Positions 53,948 to 62,910 of a stretch of 64,000 nt of DNA are shown here, in pieces. The translations under genes were made by a program, and so were the position numbers. Source of the DNA: Sulfoacidibacillus ferrooxidans (GTDB taxonomy: Bacteria; Bacillota; Bacilli; Alicyclobacillales; SLC66); assembly GCF_022606465.1 (NCBI RefSeq), contig NZ_JALBUF010000001.1:620001-684000 (forward strand). The letters run 5' to 3'. The first letter of the stretch is position 1; every line of letters starts with the position of its first letter. The notes beneath the pieces are model-generated. The model was not told the DNA's origin. It worked only from the letters and a program-made list of their open reading frames with translations, and searched no databases.

Positions 53948-54283
53948 ATGAGCAAAGTATTAATTCTTTTAAACGCTGGTCCAGAGGATCCTTCACGAGT
54001 GGAATCAGCATTTGGTCTAACCAATGTTCTAGCAACTTCACCCGATATCGAGCATGTTGCCCTTATTTTTTTTGCACATGCTGTAGAACTACTCACTCAT
54101 GAGATCTATATAGAAAAGGCAACATCCTTTATTGAAAAGGGCGCACTTGTCCTTGCCTGTCAAGCACATGCCGAGAAAAGACATATTGATGACACCTTGC
54201 GTGCAGGCAGTGTACCACTAAAATATGTAGGCCAAGACATCGTTTCACTCGTTAAAGATGGATACCAAGTCATTTCATTCTAG
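53948..54283 (+). CDS. DsrE/DsrF-like small protein
   Basis: About 111 residues with the DsrE/TusD fold: N-terminal VLILLNAGPEDPSRVESAFG, a central VALIFFAHAVELLTHE and the Cys-containing VLACQAHAEKR near residue 76. DsrE family proteins carry persulfide on a conserved Cys in sulfur relay or oxidation. The Cys is present here. ATG has AAGGGGG 9 bases upstream. The neighbouring unknown membrane protein and no further sulfur genes leave its partner open. A clear hairpin follows its stop. Confidence 0.8.
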   Translation: MSKVLILLNAGPEDPSRVESAFGLTNVLATSPDIEHVALIFFAHAVELLTHEIYIEKATSFIEKGALVLACQAHAEKRHIDDTLRAGSVPLKYVGQDIVSLVKDGYQVISF

Positions 54284-54330
54284 TCCTTACAAATAAAAAA
54301 GCTTCGATCCTTCTTATATCAGACCATAAA

Positions 54331-54381
54331 CTAACTACCTTTAATTCCTGTATCTTTGTCATCAGGAGTAAAGGTAGTTAG
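54331..54381. terminator. terminator between convergent genes
   Basis: Arms 54331-54350 and 54363-54381 pair over nearly 20 bp, beginning CTAACTACCTTTA and ending AAAGGTAGTTAG, with a central mismatch and a 12-base loop. It lies after the DsrE-like gene and before the stop of the leftward methyltransferase gene. Confidence 0.7.
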
Positions 54382-54463
54382 ATGAATCTTACCATCGGTG
54401 AATCCATCAGATGAGATCAATTAATTTTTCGCTAATCTACTCATTTCACCAATACTATCGTAC

Positions 54464-55252
54464 TCATTGTACAGTTTTAGGCATCCAAGAAATCATCGCC
54501 ATTCTGTGAGGGCGCGGTTGTAGAATAGCTGATGCACGATCCTCCAATATGTTTTCTAAGCGCTTGATTGCATCAGTATCATCGGAAATTTCCAATTGCA
54601 AAGCAATCATCGGTAACGCCGTTGCTACGTCCAACCATCTTGGTCCAAGCTCTTCTTCAAAAATATGTACGTCAGCCACAATCCCTGCATGTAGCAACAC
54701 TGGATAGATTTCCTCAAATCCCGGCATATGGGGACCTACCCGATCCGGATGGAATATCGGCCATAACTCTTCCAAAGATCTCATGATCGGATCAACATGC
54801 ACAGCAAGAATGCACTGTTTTGTAGCGGTACGCTCCATCTCCCTTGCAAATCCCACCCAATCATCAGAGAACTGAATAACAAATGTGGCAAGAGCTACTT
54901 CCACATGTGCAGGTAACTGCGCATCTACATCTGCAGGCCACATGCTTTGTAACACCTGTACCCTATGACTCACATCATAGCGCTCTACCGTTTCCTCTAA
55001 ATGAGATATCATCTCACCCGCAGGTTCGATCGCCACAACGTGACACCCAGCTGCCGCCAATGGACCCGTAAAGCGTCCGACTCCTGCACCAATATCAAGA
55101 ACCGTGCGTTCCTCGCCTAAGTGTTTCAATACTTCTTGGAATATAGGTGATTGTGTGACATCTTGTGTTTCACTTGAGCGTTTTAATCCAGCCGCCATCA
55201 TGCTCATCGATGCATGCGACCGTGCGCTTGGCTTCATTCCACGACTACTCAT
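54464..55252 (-). CDS. class I SAM-dependent methyltransferase
   Basis: About 262 residues. Motif I is VLDIGAGVGRFTGPLAAAG, the acidic loop after strand two is VAIEPAGEM, and the strand-4 region is VEVALATFVIQF, a standard SAM-binding fold. No substrate domain is recognised. The N-terminal 25 residues are Ser/Met rich and lack similarity. ATG has GGGGAG 9 bases upstream. It is alone, with about 940 bases of non-coding DNA and two repeats on its 5' side. Confidence 0.85.
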   Translation of the reverse strand: MSSRGMKPSARSHASMSMMAAGLKRSSETQDVTQSPIFQEVLKHLGEERTVLDIGAGVGRFTGPLAAAGCHVVAIEPAGEMISHLEETVERYDVSHRVQVLQSMWPADVDAQLPAHVEVALATFVIQFSDDWVGFAREMERTATKQCILAVHVDPIMRSLEELWPIFHPDRVGPHMPGFEEIYPVLLHAGIVADVHIFEEELGPRWLDVATALPMIALQLEISDDTDAIKRLENILEDRASAILQPRPHRMAMISWMPKTVQ

Positions 55253-55737
55253 ATGTATTCACTCCCCTGAGCATTGCTTTCACACTCATCATAATCCAAA
55301 ACTCTCATGCTGCATATCGCAACCTCAAAATAAAACATGCCTATATTTGCGACCTTAAAATTGCCAAATCATATAGTTGCGATTGAAATTTATTTTTGCG
55401 TACCACACTTACTCTTTCGCGACATTTCCCGCGCAATATCGTCAAAACTCGCAACCCATCTCGACATAATTCTCCTAGTGATCAAATCAATAACTAAACT
55501 GAACATGAGAGCTAAGTTCAATTACATCTGCACTCTACCGTTTATAGAGAGATCATACATCTATTGTCGAGCCAATTCAGAGTTAGCTTTCCGGTAAAGG
55601 AAAAGGATTGGTAGACATAACAGCGCAGCAGCATGGCAGCAATTTCTCAATATCCATTTCGTTATAATATCTCAGCTAAGAATTGGCGACAGCTACAACG
55701 TGTCCATTTAACTTACCATGCGGATCTACTTCTTATA
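55253..55737. other. AT-rich non-coding stretch
   Basis: No convincing gene in about 485 bases, apart from one possible 25-codon frame on the minus strand listed separately. No tRNA shape or long hairpin seen. The two repeat copies B and C follow at 55738 and 56005, making this one of the least gene-dense parts of the window. Confidence 0.5.
55390..55467 (-). CDS. possible 25-residue small protein
   Basis: A short frame beginning MSRWVASFDDIAREMSRKSK with TAGGAG 6 bases before the ATG, ending in TAA. It is basic and helical in look. No family recognised. It could be the start of a lost gene or a chance frame; only the good ribosome binding site favours it. Confidence 0.25.
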   Translation of the reverse strand: MSRWVASFDDIAREMSRKSKCGTQK

Positions 55738-55892
55738 GAGGTTGTTCAAAAAGGGGTCAGAACTCCCCGGCGCGTTGCAGCGTCAGCGCCAAGAACGCTC
55801 CCTCACATACCCAAAACGTATGCTCAGTCCACATTCTTGGCTCGCTTCCTTGCACTGCGCGGGTCTTACCTGCCCCCTTTTTGAACAGGCAC
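55738..55892 (+). repeat. MITE-like palindromic repeat, copy B
   Basis: 155 bp beginning GAGGTTGTTCAAAAAGGGG and ending CCCCTTTTTGAACAGGCAC. TTATA is directly repeated on both sides (55733-55737 and 55893-55897). The body is an imperfect palindrome centred on ACCCAAAACGTATG. Close to copies C and D in sequence. A reading frame crosses it but only reflects the repeat. Confidence 0.88.
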
Positions 55893-55944
55893 TTATAAGC
55901 GATCCCCCATTATTACATAAGTAGATACATGCGCAAAAAAAATT

Positions 55945-55989
55945 CAACTACCAAGAACCTTTACAAAATCACGGCATCTTTGGTAGTTG
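55945..55989. terminator. hairpin upstream of repeat copy C
   Basis: CAACTACCAAGA (55945-55956) pairs with TCTTTGGTAGTTG (55977-55989) with one extra base. A run of A lies on its left (55935-55942), so on the minus strand it resembles a terminator with a T tail for leftward transcripts. No gene ends here, except distant ones. Confidence 0.35.
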
Positions 55990-56004
55990 GATGATTGGTT
56001 TATA

Positions 56005-56159
56005 GAGGTTGTTCAAAAAGTGGTCAGAACTCCCCGGCGCATTGCAGCGTCAGCGCCAAGAACGCTCCCTCACGTACCCAAAACGTACGCTCAGTCCACA
56101 TTCTTGGCTCGCTTCCTTGCACTGCGCGGGTCTTACCTGTCCCCTTTTTGAACAGGCTC
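56005..56159 (+). repeat. MITE-like palindromic repeat, copy C
   Basis: 155 bp, same orientation as copy B and about 110 bases from it. Ends GAGGTTGTTCAAAAAGTGG and CCCCTTTTTGAACAGGCTC. TTATA stands on both sides (56000-56004 and 56160-56164). The central palindrome CGTACCCAAAACGTACG is intact. It lies just downstream of the acyl-CoA ligase gene, whose stop is at 56197. Confidence 0.9.
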
Positions 56160-56196
56160 TTATACTATGTTTCTTATGCTTTGAAAATTGAGTTGA

Positions 56197-57822
56197 CTAC
56201 TCTGTGCGAATCTGAAGAGTTTCGCGTAAGGCAGCCTTGTGAATTTTGCCTGCACTCGTCATCGGTAGCCTATCCATAAATACTATCCGATCCGGAATCC
56301 AAAATGTAGCGAGACGTCCATCTTGAACCGCCTGCCTGAGATGTTCCCAAAGAAACTCTTCACTACATATTGCATTCGCCCTTTTACTCATCTCGATGAC
56401 TGCGATGGGACGTTCTCCCCATCGCTCGTCAGGCCATGCAATGACAGCAACATCGATGACTCCATCACATTCTGAGAGAAGACTCTCAATCACACTTGTA
56501 GCAATCCATTCACCACCACTTTTTACGGCATCCTTTTGTCGATCAAGCACGTACAATGAGCTGTCTTCATGCCAAACGGCGAGATCTCCACTGCGAAACC
56601 ACCCGTCACTATAGGTAGCCCGTGAACGGTCCGGATCACAAAAGTAACCATCTGGTAACCAAGGACTTTTAACCCATACTTCGCCTATTGTAACTCCATC
56701 TCTCGGAACAGAGCCACCCTCTTCATGACGAACATCGACGATTACCATAGGCAAGGGCAGCGTTCGCGTAGCTAAGATGGTTCGTCGTTCTTGATCTGTT
56801 AGCCTTTTCGCATCTACGATCGCAGAGATACTTGTTCCCAACTGATCAGAACCACCATAAATAAGCGAGAATGTTATACCTGCTTCATGCAAGCGTTGTG
56901 TAAGACCAGTTGATAGCGGACTGCCACCGGTGAGAACACGTAATGGGAGATGCTCTTTACACCCAGTCTGTTGTTCCCATTCATGCAACAGCATGTGCAG
57001 TTGTGTCGGGACCATATTGCTCCACGTCACATGTTCATGCGCAATGATCGCTAGTTGTTCTTTAGCATCTGCCCGTTCTGGAAGCACCAGCTTCGCTCCG
57101 AGGTAGGGTATAAAAAAAGAGGCTCCCCAGCCGTGAATGTGAAAGAATGGGATCAGTGGCATCATGGTATCGCCACTGACAATTTTGGCCCCTGTATCAT
57201 GAATCGCTAGATGATGTGCAATCTGCAAGGAAGCGTGTAGCATGTCGCGGTGCCGATAACGCATGCCTTTAGGACGTCCAGTCGTTCCAGTCGTATAAAA
57301 TATGGAAAAAATATCGTCATCCTCTACGTCTATACCAAACTCTATTGGCTCCTGTTGTGCAGCATCACGTCCAATAGCTATCAGTTGCTCAAATGTCAAC
57401 TCGCCATGTTCCGGTGCAATGGCTAGTGAACGATCTTCCCTCATCCAGATCACTTGTCGTACGCTCGTTTGCATCGTATGTGCAACTTGTGCAAAACCTT
57501 CCCAAGCAAAGATATATTCATCGCCTGCATGCTGCACTGTATATAGTAAATCTGCTTTTGGGAGACGGAAATTGAGCGGATGGTTAATCGCCCCAAGCAT
57601 AGACAACGCGAATTGCAGCTCAAAAAAGCGATAGCTATTGACATCGAGAATCCCGACTACTGTACCTTTTTGAATGCCTATCCTACGCATACCATGTGCT
57701 AAGTGATACACGCGTTGCCACTCTTTTTCATAGGTGGATCGATAAGAACCACTGATCACCTCTACATCTGGACATTTCCATGCAGCGTCTGCCAAGATTT
57801 CATGGATTAAACCCTTACGCAT
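56197..57822 (-). CDS. AMP-forming acyl-CoA ligase
   Basis: About 541 residues of the ANL superfamily, activating a fatty or branched-chain acid to its CoA thioester. Core motifs: FYTTGTTGRPKGMRYRH (phosphate loop), LIYGGSDQLGTS (A5 region), DGWFRSGDLAVW (A7) and the C-terminal Lys in MTSAGKIHKAALR. The linker motif DRQKDAVKSGGEW (A8) is present, and its GGEW matches the medium/long-chain fatty acid group. ATG at 57822 overlaps the end of the acyl-CoA dehydrogenase gene by 8 bases, so they are co-expressed. It should supply the substrate for that dehydrogenase. Confidence 0.92.
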   Translation of the reverse strand: MRKGLIHEILADAAWKCPDVEVISGSYRSTYEKEWQRVYHLAHGMRRIGIQKGTVVGILDVNSYRFFELQFALSMLGAINHPLNFRLPKADLLYTVQHAGDEYIFAWEGFAQVAHTMQTSVRQVIWMREDRSLAIAPEHGELTFEQLIAIGRDAAQQEPIEFGIDVEDDDIFSIFYTTGTTGRPKGMRYRHRDMLHASLQIAHHLAIHDTGAKIVSGDTMMPLIPFFHIHGWGASFFIPYLGAKLVLPERADAKEQLAIIAHEHVTWSNMVPTQLHMLLHEWEQQTGCKEHLPLRVLTGGSPLSTGLTQRLHEAGITFSLIYGGSDQLGTSISAIVDAKRLTDQERRTILATRTLPLPMVIVDVRHEEGGSVPRDGVTIGEVWVKSPWLPDGYFCDPDRSRATYSDGWFRSGDLAVWHEDSSLYVLDRQKDAVKSGGEWIATSVIESLLSECDGVIDVAVIAWPDERWGERPIAVIEMSKRANAICSEEFLWEHLRQAVQDGRLATFWIPDRIVFMDRLPMTSAGKIHKAALRETLQIRTE

Positions 57823-59416
57823 CGAGACCAATCCCCCACACTTCACGATCATTCATGGCCCATGCTGGATATTCTTCATGCAAGATAAAACGCGCAGCAT
57901 ATAACTCCGCTAATTTTTCATAGCGCTTTCCACCTGTTGGTACCAGCGTATAAAGAAGTGCCACTTGCGTCGCGTCAGCAATCTGTTCTAAGACGTGTTT
58001 TGCGTGCCATTGTGCTTCTTCAGAAGGTAAATCAGCCAATTGCGCAAGCGCTGTCTCCATCGCATATTGTGCGATCTTCGCTGTCTTTGTACCTATTTTT
58101 TCGAGTATCGGAACAAATTCAGCTAGATAGGTTTCGTGTGCATGATGCTTATGAATCGTCTCTAGAAAATCGAGTGCCTGAATATTGCTTGGCCCTTCCC
58201 AAATAGGCGTAATAAGTGCTTCGCGATGCCATCTCGCAACGCTATATTCTTCGAGAAATCCTAGACCACCAAATAATTCCATAACCATCGCAGTCATTGC
58301 AGATGCGTGCTCAGCCGTACGATTTTTCGCTACGTGCGTGAGAAAGCGTGCATAGTGATAGTCACTTGTATACGGAGGGCGAGTATCCCAAGCGTGATCA
58401 AACTTGTCGATCGCATGAAAACTCAACGCAAGCCCACCAGCTAAACGAACAGCAAGATCTGTCAGATCGCGACGAATCAATGGATATGCTTGTAATGCAT
58501 TCCCAAATGCTTTACGCCTCTGAACACGTTCAAGCACTTCAATATGCGCTTTACGTGCTGTACCCATAGCACCCATCGTATTAGCGAGACGCGAAACGGT
58601 TAAATTTTCAAGAGTATAATAGATTCCTTGATTGGCCTCGCCAATTAGATACGCTTCACTTTGGTTTAACTCTGCCTCACCAGAAGGAACTGCGCGCGTG
58701 GCACTCTTATCTTTAAGCCGCCGAATGTGAAAGTTAAGCTTAGAATCGCGATTGATGCGTGGCATGAGAAAGAGGGCTAGACCCTTTGGCCCAGGTTTTC
58801 CACCTACCGGTCTTGCTGTCGTAATCGCATAATCAGTGAGCCCTGCACCACTTGCAAAATACTTGTCTGCAGTGAGGTGCCAGTGATCGCCGTCTGGTGT
58901 AGCCATGGCTTCATTTGCCCCAAGATCGCTGCCACCCTGAGATTCGGTCATCCACGTTGCTCCATAGGCTTCACCTGAAAGCAGTTGCTCCTTCCACTCT
59001 GAAAATTGTGGTGCATACTTATGAATTGCGTATACCGTTTGTCCAGTGATCGTCAAAATGCAGTACAATCCAGGATCCCCAACAAGATAGCCAAGTGCAT
59101 AGTGATGATGCCAACTTCCACCCTCATATGGGGGGCGATTGATATGGGCGATCTGTTTCAACACAGAACGATGTGCTGGACTCAACCGCACGCGGTCGAT
59201 GCGATTGCCGTCCAGATCATGACTGACAAGGACTGGACGTGCATCATGATCAACATGGTAAACGGTTTCATAAATCTCGCGTCCAGCATATTCTCCAAAT
59301 TCCTGAAGTTCTATTTGATGCTCTGCATAGTCAGACCAGTAGTGTTTAAGAATCACTTGTAAATCGTGATCCTGCGTAAAATGATTTTTACCATAGGCAT
59401 ATGAAATGTGATTCAT
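57815..59416 (-). CDS. acyl-CoA dehydrogenase, AidB-like
   Basis: FAD enzyme of about 533 residues, longer than ordinary acyl-CoA dehydrogenases (about 380) and matching AidB and its relatives. TWMTESQGGSDLGAN is the FAD/substrate loop; ITPIWEGPSNIQALDFLET carries the Glu in the place of the AidB-type catalytic base and the C-terminal FAD contact. The extra C-terminal helical domain is also AidB-like. It probably oxidises branched or medium-chain acyl-CoA. Start ATG overlaps the end of the MerR gene by 4 bases. Confidence 0.9.
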   Translation of the reverse strand: MNHISYAYGKNHFTQDHDLQVILKHYWSDYAEHQIELQEFGEYAGREIYETVYHVDHDARPVLVSHDLDGNRIDRVRLSPAHRSVLKQIAHINRPPYEGGSWHHHYALGYLVGDPGLYCILTITGQTVYAIHKYAPQFSEWKEQLLSGEAYGATWMTESQGGSDLGANEAMATPDGDHWHLTADKYFASGAGLTDYAITTARPVGGKPGPKGLALFLMPRINRDSKLNFHIRRLKDKSATRAVPSGEAELNQSEAYLIGEANQGIYYTLENLTVSRLANTMGAMGTARKAHIEVLERVQRRKAFGNALQAYPLIRRDLTDLAVRLAGGLALSFHAIDKFDHAWDTRPPYTSDYHYARFLTHVAKNRTAEHASAMTAMVMELFGGLGFLEEYSVARWHREALITPIWEGPSNIQALDFLETIHKHHAHETYLAEFVPILEKIGTKTAKIAQYAMETALAQLADLPSEEAQWHAKHVLEQIADATQVALLYTLVPTGGKRYEKLAELYAARFILHEEYPAWAMNDREVWGIGLDA

Positions 59417-59808
59417 ACCTGTTTCTCTCCCCTTCGCTTATGCGCTAACGTCTGTGTGATACGTTCGCGCAATTCCAATAGTTCACTGCGTACCACCTCT
59501 AGGTCGCGAATCTGCGCATCAATGTCGCTTAGTTTCTCATCACCACGCTTTAGTACATCTTCCAATTGAGTGATCTCTGTCACATCTACATCGTACAAAT
59601 CAAGCATGTCTGCGATCTCTTTCAAACCAAATCCCAATCGACGTCCACGCAAGATCAATTGCAATCGAACGCGATCCCGATCGTGATAGAGTCTTTGAAC
59701 ACCGCGTCGCTCAGGTGCGAGCAGTCCCACTTCTTCGTAATAGCGAAGAGTTCTCGGTGTTACATCAAATAACTCCGTAATCTCTGAAATCGTGAATCGA
59801 CGTTCCAC
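59413..59808 (-). CDS. MerR-family regulator (LiuR-like)
   Basis: About 131 residues. N-terminal winged helix with FTISEITELFDVTPRTLRYY and EEVGLLAPERRGVQRLY, then a dimerisation coiled coil (LEDVLKRGDEKLSDIDAQIRD). No Cys metal-binding tail, which suggests a small ligand such as an acyl-CoA. Proteobacterial LiuR, a MerR protein, controls leucine and fatty acid breakdown genes; this one heads an operon with an acyl-CoA dehydrogenase and an acyl-CoA ligase, and a LiuR-type site lies upstream. Start is GTG with GGAGG 7 bases upstream. Confidence 0.88.
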   Translation of the reverse strand: MERRFTISEITELFDVTPRTLRYYEEVGLLAPERRGVQRLYHDRDRVRLQLILRGRRLGFGLKEIADMLDLYDVDVTEITQLEDVLKRGDEKLSDIDAQIRDLEVVRSELLELRERITQTLAHKRRGEKQV

Positions 59809-59869
59809 TTCAATGCCTCCAAACGAAGCGTATTCTTTCCTATTAGCATTTACATGCGAATATAAACAA

Positions 59870-59898
59870 AATATACGGTCTATTTACGTTTCCGTCAA
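59870..59898 (-). promoter_or_regulatory. promoter of the merR operon with a LiuR-like operator
   Basis: Plus strand 59883-59898 reads TTTACGTTTCCGTCAA, a palindrome TTTACG-N4-CGTCAA with one mismatch, resembling LiuR sites (TTGACGT...ACGTMAA as remembered). On the minus strand it contains the -35 TTGACG (59898-59893); 17 bases on is -10 TATATT (59875-59870). Binding here would compete with RNA polymerase. Confidence 0.6.
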
Positions 59899-59991
59899 CT
59901 GCATGAACCATCACTCCTCTGGTAGATGGTACGAAGCGGTTTGAGAACAACTTCTTATTACACAAATTGCTCAGGCTCTAATAGAGCAAAA

Positions 59992-60029
59992 ATCCCATTG
60001 AATAAGGCCAAAAGCCTACTCAATGGGAT
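59992..60029 (-). terminator. terminator after the peptide-binding protein gene
   Basis: ATCCCATTGA (59992-60001) and TCAATGGGAT (60020-60029) form a stem that continues into AGGC/GCCT past a small internal loop. It lies just after the stop of the leftward gene at 60047. On the minus strand the tail is TTTTTGCTC. Confidence 0.7.
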
Positions 60030-60046
60030 GAAGTTATTTCAATGAA

Positions 60047-61837
60047 TTATGCGCTAGGAGATACCCACCAATATTGCATCTGTGGAATCCCAACTGATGC
60101 ATCTGCATATTGAATTGTTCCATGAATATTTGGAGCATGAACGGTCAATGTTGCTTGGTTATTTTGCCATAAAACCGGTAAATGTTTAGCTGTAAACTCT
60201 TCATACTTAAAAAATACTTGCATGTTTTGCTGCTCTGTTGGATACGGTAAATGCGTTGCATGAATTAGTGCATCTTCTTCAGAATTGCTATATCCATCAC
60301 CCGAAGACGCACCCGTTCCAAAAAGTCCACCTCCAGATGGATAAAAACCTGGTCCATCATAGTACCATCCAAGTCCTGTCGCCATCTGCCATCCATTTGG
60401 ATTCTTCACATCACTAGTAAGACTGATCAACGAACTAAACGAGAGAGGTTTCACTTGAATATCAATGCCCTCTTGCGCCCAATCTTGTTGCATTAATTCT
60501 ACGGCGTCCGTTTCTGAAAGAGTCCCACTAGGATATAACATGGTAAACTTCATTTTTTCTGATCCTTTAGTCATGACTCCATTGACTAATTTCCAACCAT
60601 GAGACTCCAAGAGCTTTTTCCCTGCAGCAATATTAAATGGGTACGGATTGGTATTGAGTGCCGGATCGTAAAATTTGGTTTTAGGGATGTTCGGGATAGG
60701 GCCATCAATCGGATCTGCATACCCATGATAAATATATTGATTAATTGCTTGGTTATTGATTCCCATTTCCATAGCTTGACGAACATACAGGTTCTTAAAT
60801 ATTCCTCTCACTTGTGCACCTGGAAATAGATTTAGTTCTGTATCAAAATAACCAAACGTATATTCAGGAACAATCGAATCTCCCTGCGATGTGAGTGCCT
60901 TGGATGATCCGATTTGGCTTAAATCCATATAACCAACATTGACTTCGCCAGTACGAAGAGCGGCAAATTCTGCAGTATTAGAAGCTTCATATGCGAGAAT
61001 AATTTTACTCACAATACTTTTATGCCCTGAGTATTCAGGATTGGGGATGAGTGTCCAATACTGATTAGGCACTGCTTTTTGCAATTTAAATGGCCCATCC
61101 ACAACAGAAATAAAGTTTGGATTCGTAGCCTCTTCACCTAAATACTTAATTTCTTTCATGATGTTTTTATGAATATCCCATGCTGCAGCTGGCATGGGAA
61201 CTAATTGAATAAGTCCATTGTAAATAAACCATTGTTGATTTGCCGGTTGATCAAGCGTCACCGTAAATTCATAAGAATTATTGGCAACCACACTTTTAAT
61301 ACCTGACGGAATATCGCCAGTGCCTTCGCCAACATAGGGCCAAGGTGCAGGTGCATTAGCAGACGATGCAGCTTGAATCACATGCCATGTAAACAACACA
61401 TCTTTTGATGTGACAGGCTGGCCATTGGACCACTTCCATTTGGGATTTAAAAAAACATGGTATATCGTCCCTGATTTGTTGTAGGTGATTTTATTGGCGA
61501 TAGATGACTGCCAATTGATACTGTAATTATTATTGATCCACAGTAACGGTTTGTATATTTCATCATACAGTCCCGCATTGTAATCAAAACTAGCATCGGT
61601 AATGGGTAGATACCAGTTGTAATTCGTTTGTGCTGCTTGTGCAATCACAATCGTGCCACCAGGTGTAGGTTTAAGAGATGTAGCCGATTGTCCAGCCGAT
61701 CCAGTGGAACTATTTGTAGTACTACCACAGCCTGTCACAACCAATGCTAAAGATACGGCTAACATGCCATACCCAAAAGACTTTACCTTTTGAGAACCTA
61801 CACGGTTCATCTTTCCCTTCGTTATCCACGGCATCAT
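60047..61837 (-). CDS. oligopeptide-type ABC transporter substrate-binding lipoprotein
   Basis: About 596 residues, family 5 solute-binding protein. Signal peptide SFGYGMLAVSLALVVTGC with lipobox, then an Asn/Ser-rich linker. Mature part: TPGGTIVIAQAAQTNYNWYLP, WKWSNGQPVTSKDVLFTW, the ISVVDGPFKL block and YVRQAMEMGINNQAI. ATG at 61837 has GGGGGAAA upstream; longer frame start 61861 lacks a site. Its C-terminal half is plainly related to the partial gene at 63067, and the two flank an asparaginase. No permease or ATPase in view. Confidence 0.9.
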   Translation of the reverse strand: MMPWITKGKMNRVGSQKVKSFGYGMLAVSLALVVTGCGSTTNSSTGSAGQSATSLKPTPGGTIVIAQAAQTNYNWYLPITDASFDYNAGLYDEIYKPLLWINNNYSINWQSSIANKITYNKSGTIYHVFLNPKWKWSNGQPVTSKDVLFTWHVIQAASSANAPAPWPYVGEGTGDIPSGIKSVVANNSYEFTVTLDQPANQQWFIYNGLIQLVPMPAAAWDIHKNIMKEIKYLGEEATNPNFISVVDGPFKLQKAVPNQYWTLIPNPEYSGHKSIVSKIILAYEASNTAEFAALRTGEVNVGYMDLSQIGSSKALTSQGDSIVPEYTFGYFDTELNLFPGAQVRGIFKNLYVRQAMEMGINNQAINQYIYHGYADPIDGPIPNIPKTKFYDPALNTNPYPFNIAAGKKLLESHGWKLVNGVMTKGSEKMKFTMLYPSGTLSETDAVELMQQDWAQEGIDIQVKPLSFSSLISLTSDVKNPNGWQMATGLGWYYDGPGFYPSGGGLFGTGASSGDGYSNSEEDALIHATHLPYPTEQQNMQVFFKYEEFTAKHLPVLWQNNQATLTVHAPNIHGTIQYADASVGIPQMQYWWVSPSA

Positions 61838-61870
61838 TATTTCCCCCAGTTGTAAGGTCATCTCATCTGT

Positions 61871-62863
61871 TTATTGAATGGTCAACTCAAAGTCTGCAAT
61901 AATTTCCCCTACAAGTTCTTGACGAGTATTGAATAATTTAGGATGCTCATACTGTTCTAATGCGGCTTGCTCCGCTTCAGATAAGATGGATAGATCGAGC
62001 AAAGTTTTTAACACGGCAGGTTGTATCGCTCGAGCGTTTCCATCTCTAGTTTTTGCTACGATGGTGAGTTGTCTTTCTGTATCAATCACTAGAAAAAATC
62101 CTTCTGCCCCTCCCTTAGCCAATAATCGTCCATCGGTTGCGAGCATGAGGTTCGTGTCAAATCTACCTGTTCCACCGACTAACTCTGGATAAGTTCGCAT
62201 CGCATGAGAGATCCTTTGCATCGCTTCCCCGTGCACACTTTGGGTTGGATCTGCAAACTTAGAAAATGCTCGAGCCCATTCTGTAAGTGATAAAGCAAAT
62301 GCAGGAACACCACAACCATCAACACCGATCACCAGTTGATCAGGTGACACCTCGGCAAGCTCAGCAAGTATACCCATAATCTCTTGCTGCAAAGGGTGTT
62401 GAAGTTGATGGTAGGACTCGATTGGCACGCCCATCTGACGACAATACATGAGCATGCCCGTATGTTTTCCTGAACAATTACTGTAAAGTGAAGTAGGCTT
62501 TTGACCACTTCGAATAAGCTGGAAAAACGTCTCTTCACTATGGGGTTGATGACCACCACACTGTAAATGAGACTCATCGAGACCTATCCGCAAAAGCATG
62601 TTTGCCACACGTTCCAGATGCATCATCTCAGAACTGTGTGAAGCACAGCATTGCGCAAGGTCTGCTTCGTCACAGTGAAATGATTCTAACGCTCCTGATT
62701 CCACTAGGGGAATCGCCTGAATTGGCTTCATCGAACTGCGTGCAAAAGTAGTGAACATCGGATCCCCATGCCAAGCCGTCATCAATCCTTTGGCAGACAT
62801 AACGACAATATCTACTTCATGAGTGCTTTCAGTAATTCCACCTCTTGTGACTTGTATAGGCAT
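61871..62863 (-). CDS. asparaginase (AnsA/Rhizobium type II family)
   Basis: About 330 residues of the asparaginase II family of Rhizobium etli type, unrelated to E. coli-type enzymes. Visible: FARSSMKPIQAIPLVESG, CCASHSSEMMH, LYSNCSGKHTGMLMYCRQ, GVDGCGVPAFAL and GGTGRFDTNLM, the blocks with conserved Ser, Cys and Lys that bind zinc and substrate. It hydrolyses L-asparagine to aspartate and ammonia in the cytoplasm (no signal peptide). ATG has AAGGTGG 7 bases upstream. It starts 34 bases upstream of the following binding-protein start, so both may be co-transcribed. Confidence 0.88.
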   Translation of the reverse strand: MPIQVTRGGITESTHEVDIVVMSAKGLMTAWHGDPMFTTFARSSMKPIQAIPLVESGALESFHCDEADLAQCCASHSSEMMHLERVANMLLRIGLDESHLQCGGHQPHSEETFFQLIRSGQKPTSLYSNCSGKHTGMLMYCRQMGVPIESYHQLQHPLQQEIMGILAELAEVSPDQLVIGVDGCGVPAFALSLTEWARAFSKFADPTQSVHGEAMQRISHAMRTYPELVGGTGRFDTNLMLATDGRLLAKGGAEGFFLVIDTERQLTIVAKTRDGNARAIQPAVLKTLLDLSILSEAEQAALEQYEHPKLFNTRQELVGEIIADFELTIQ

Positions 62864-62910
62864 TCCTTGACCACCTTACGATGTATTTTGATAACGTTGG
62901 TTGATTTTTA

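Noticed and set aside
55742-56191. Open reading frames of 60 to 94 codons across the repeat copies
   Set aside because: They recur only because the repeat recurs, have no ribosome binding sites, and match no family.
59870-59898. Classic MerR-activated promoter with a 19-20 base spacer
   Set aside because: The -35/-10 spacing is 17 bases, normal for unassisted transcription.
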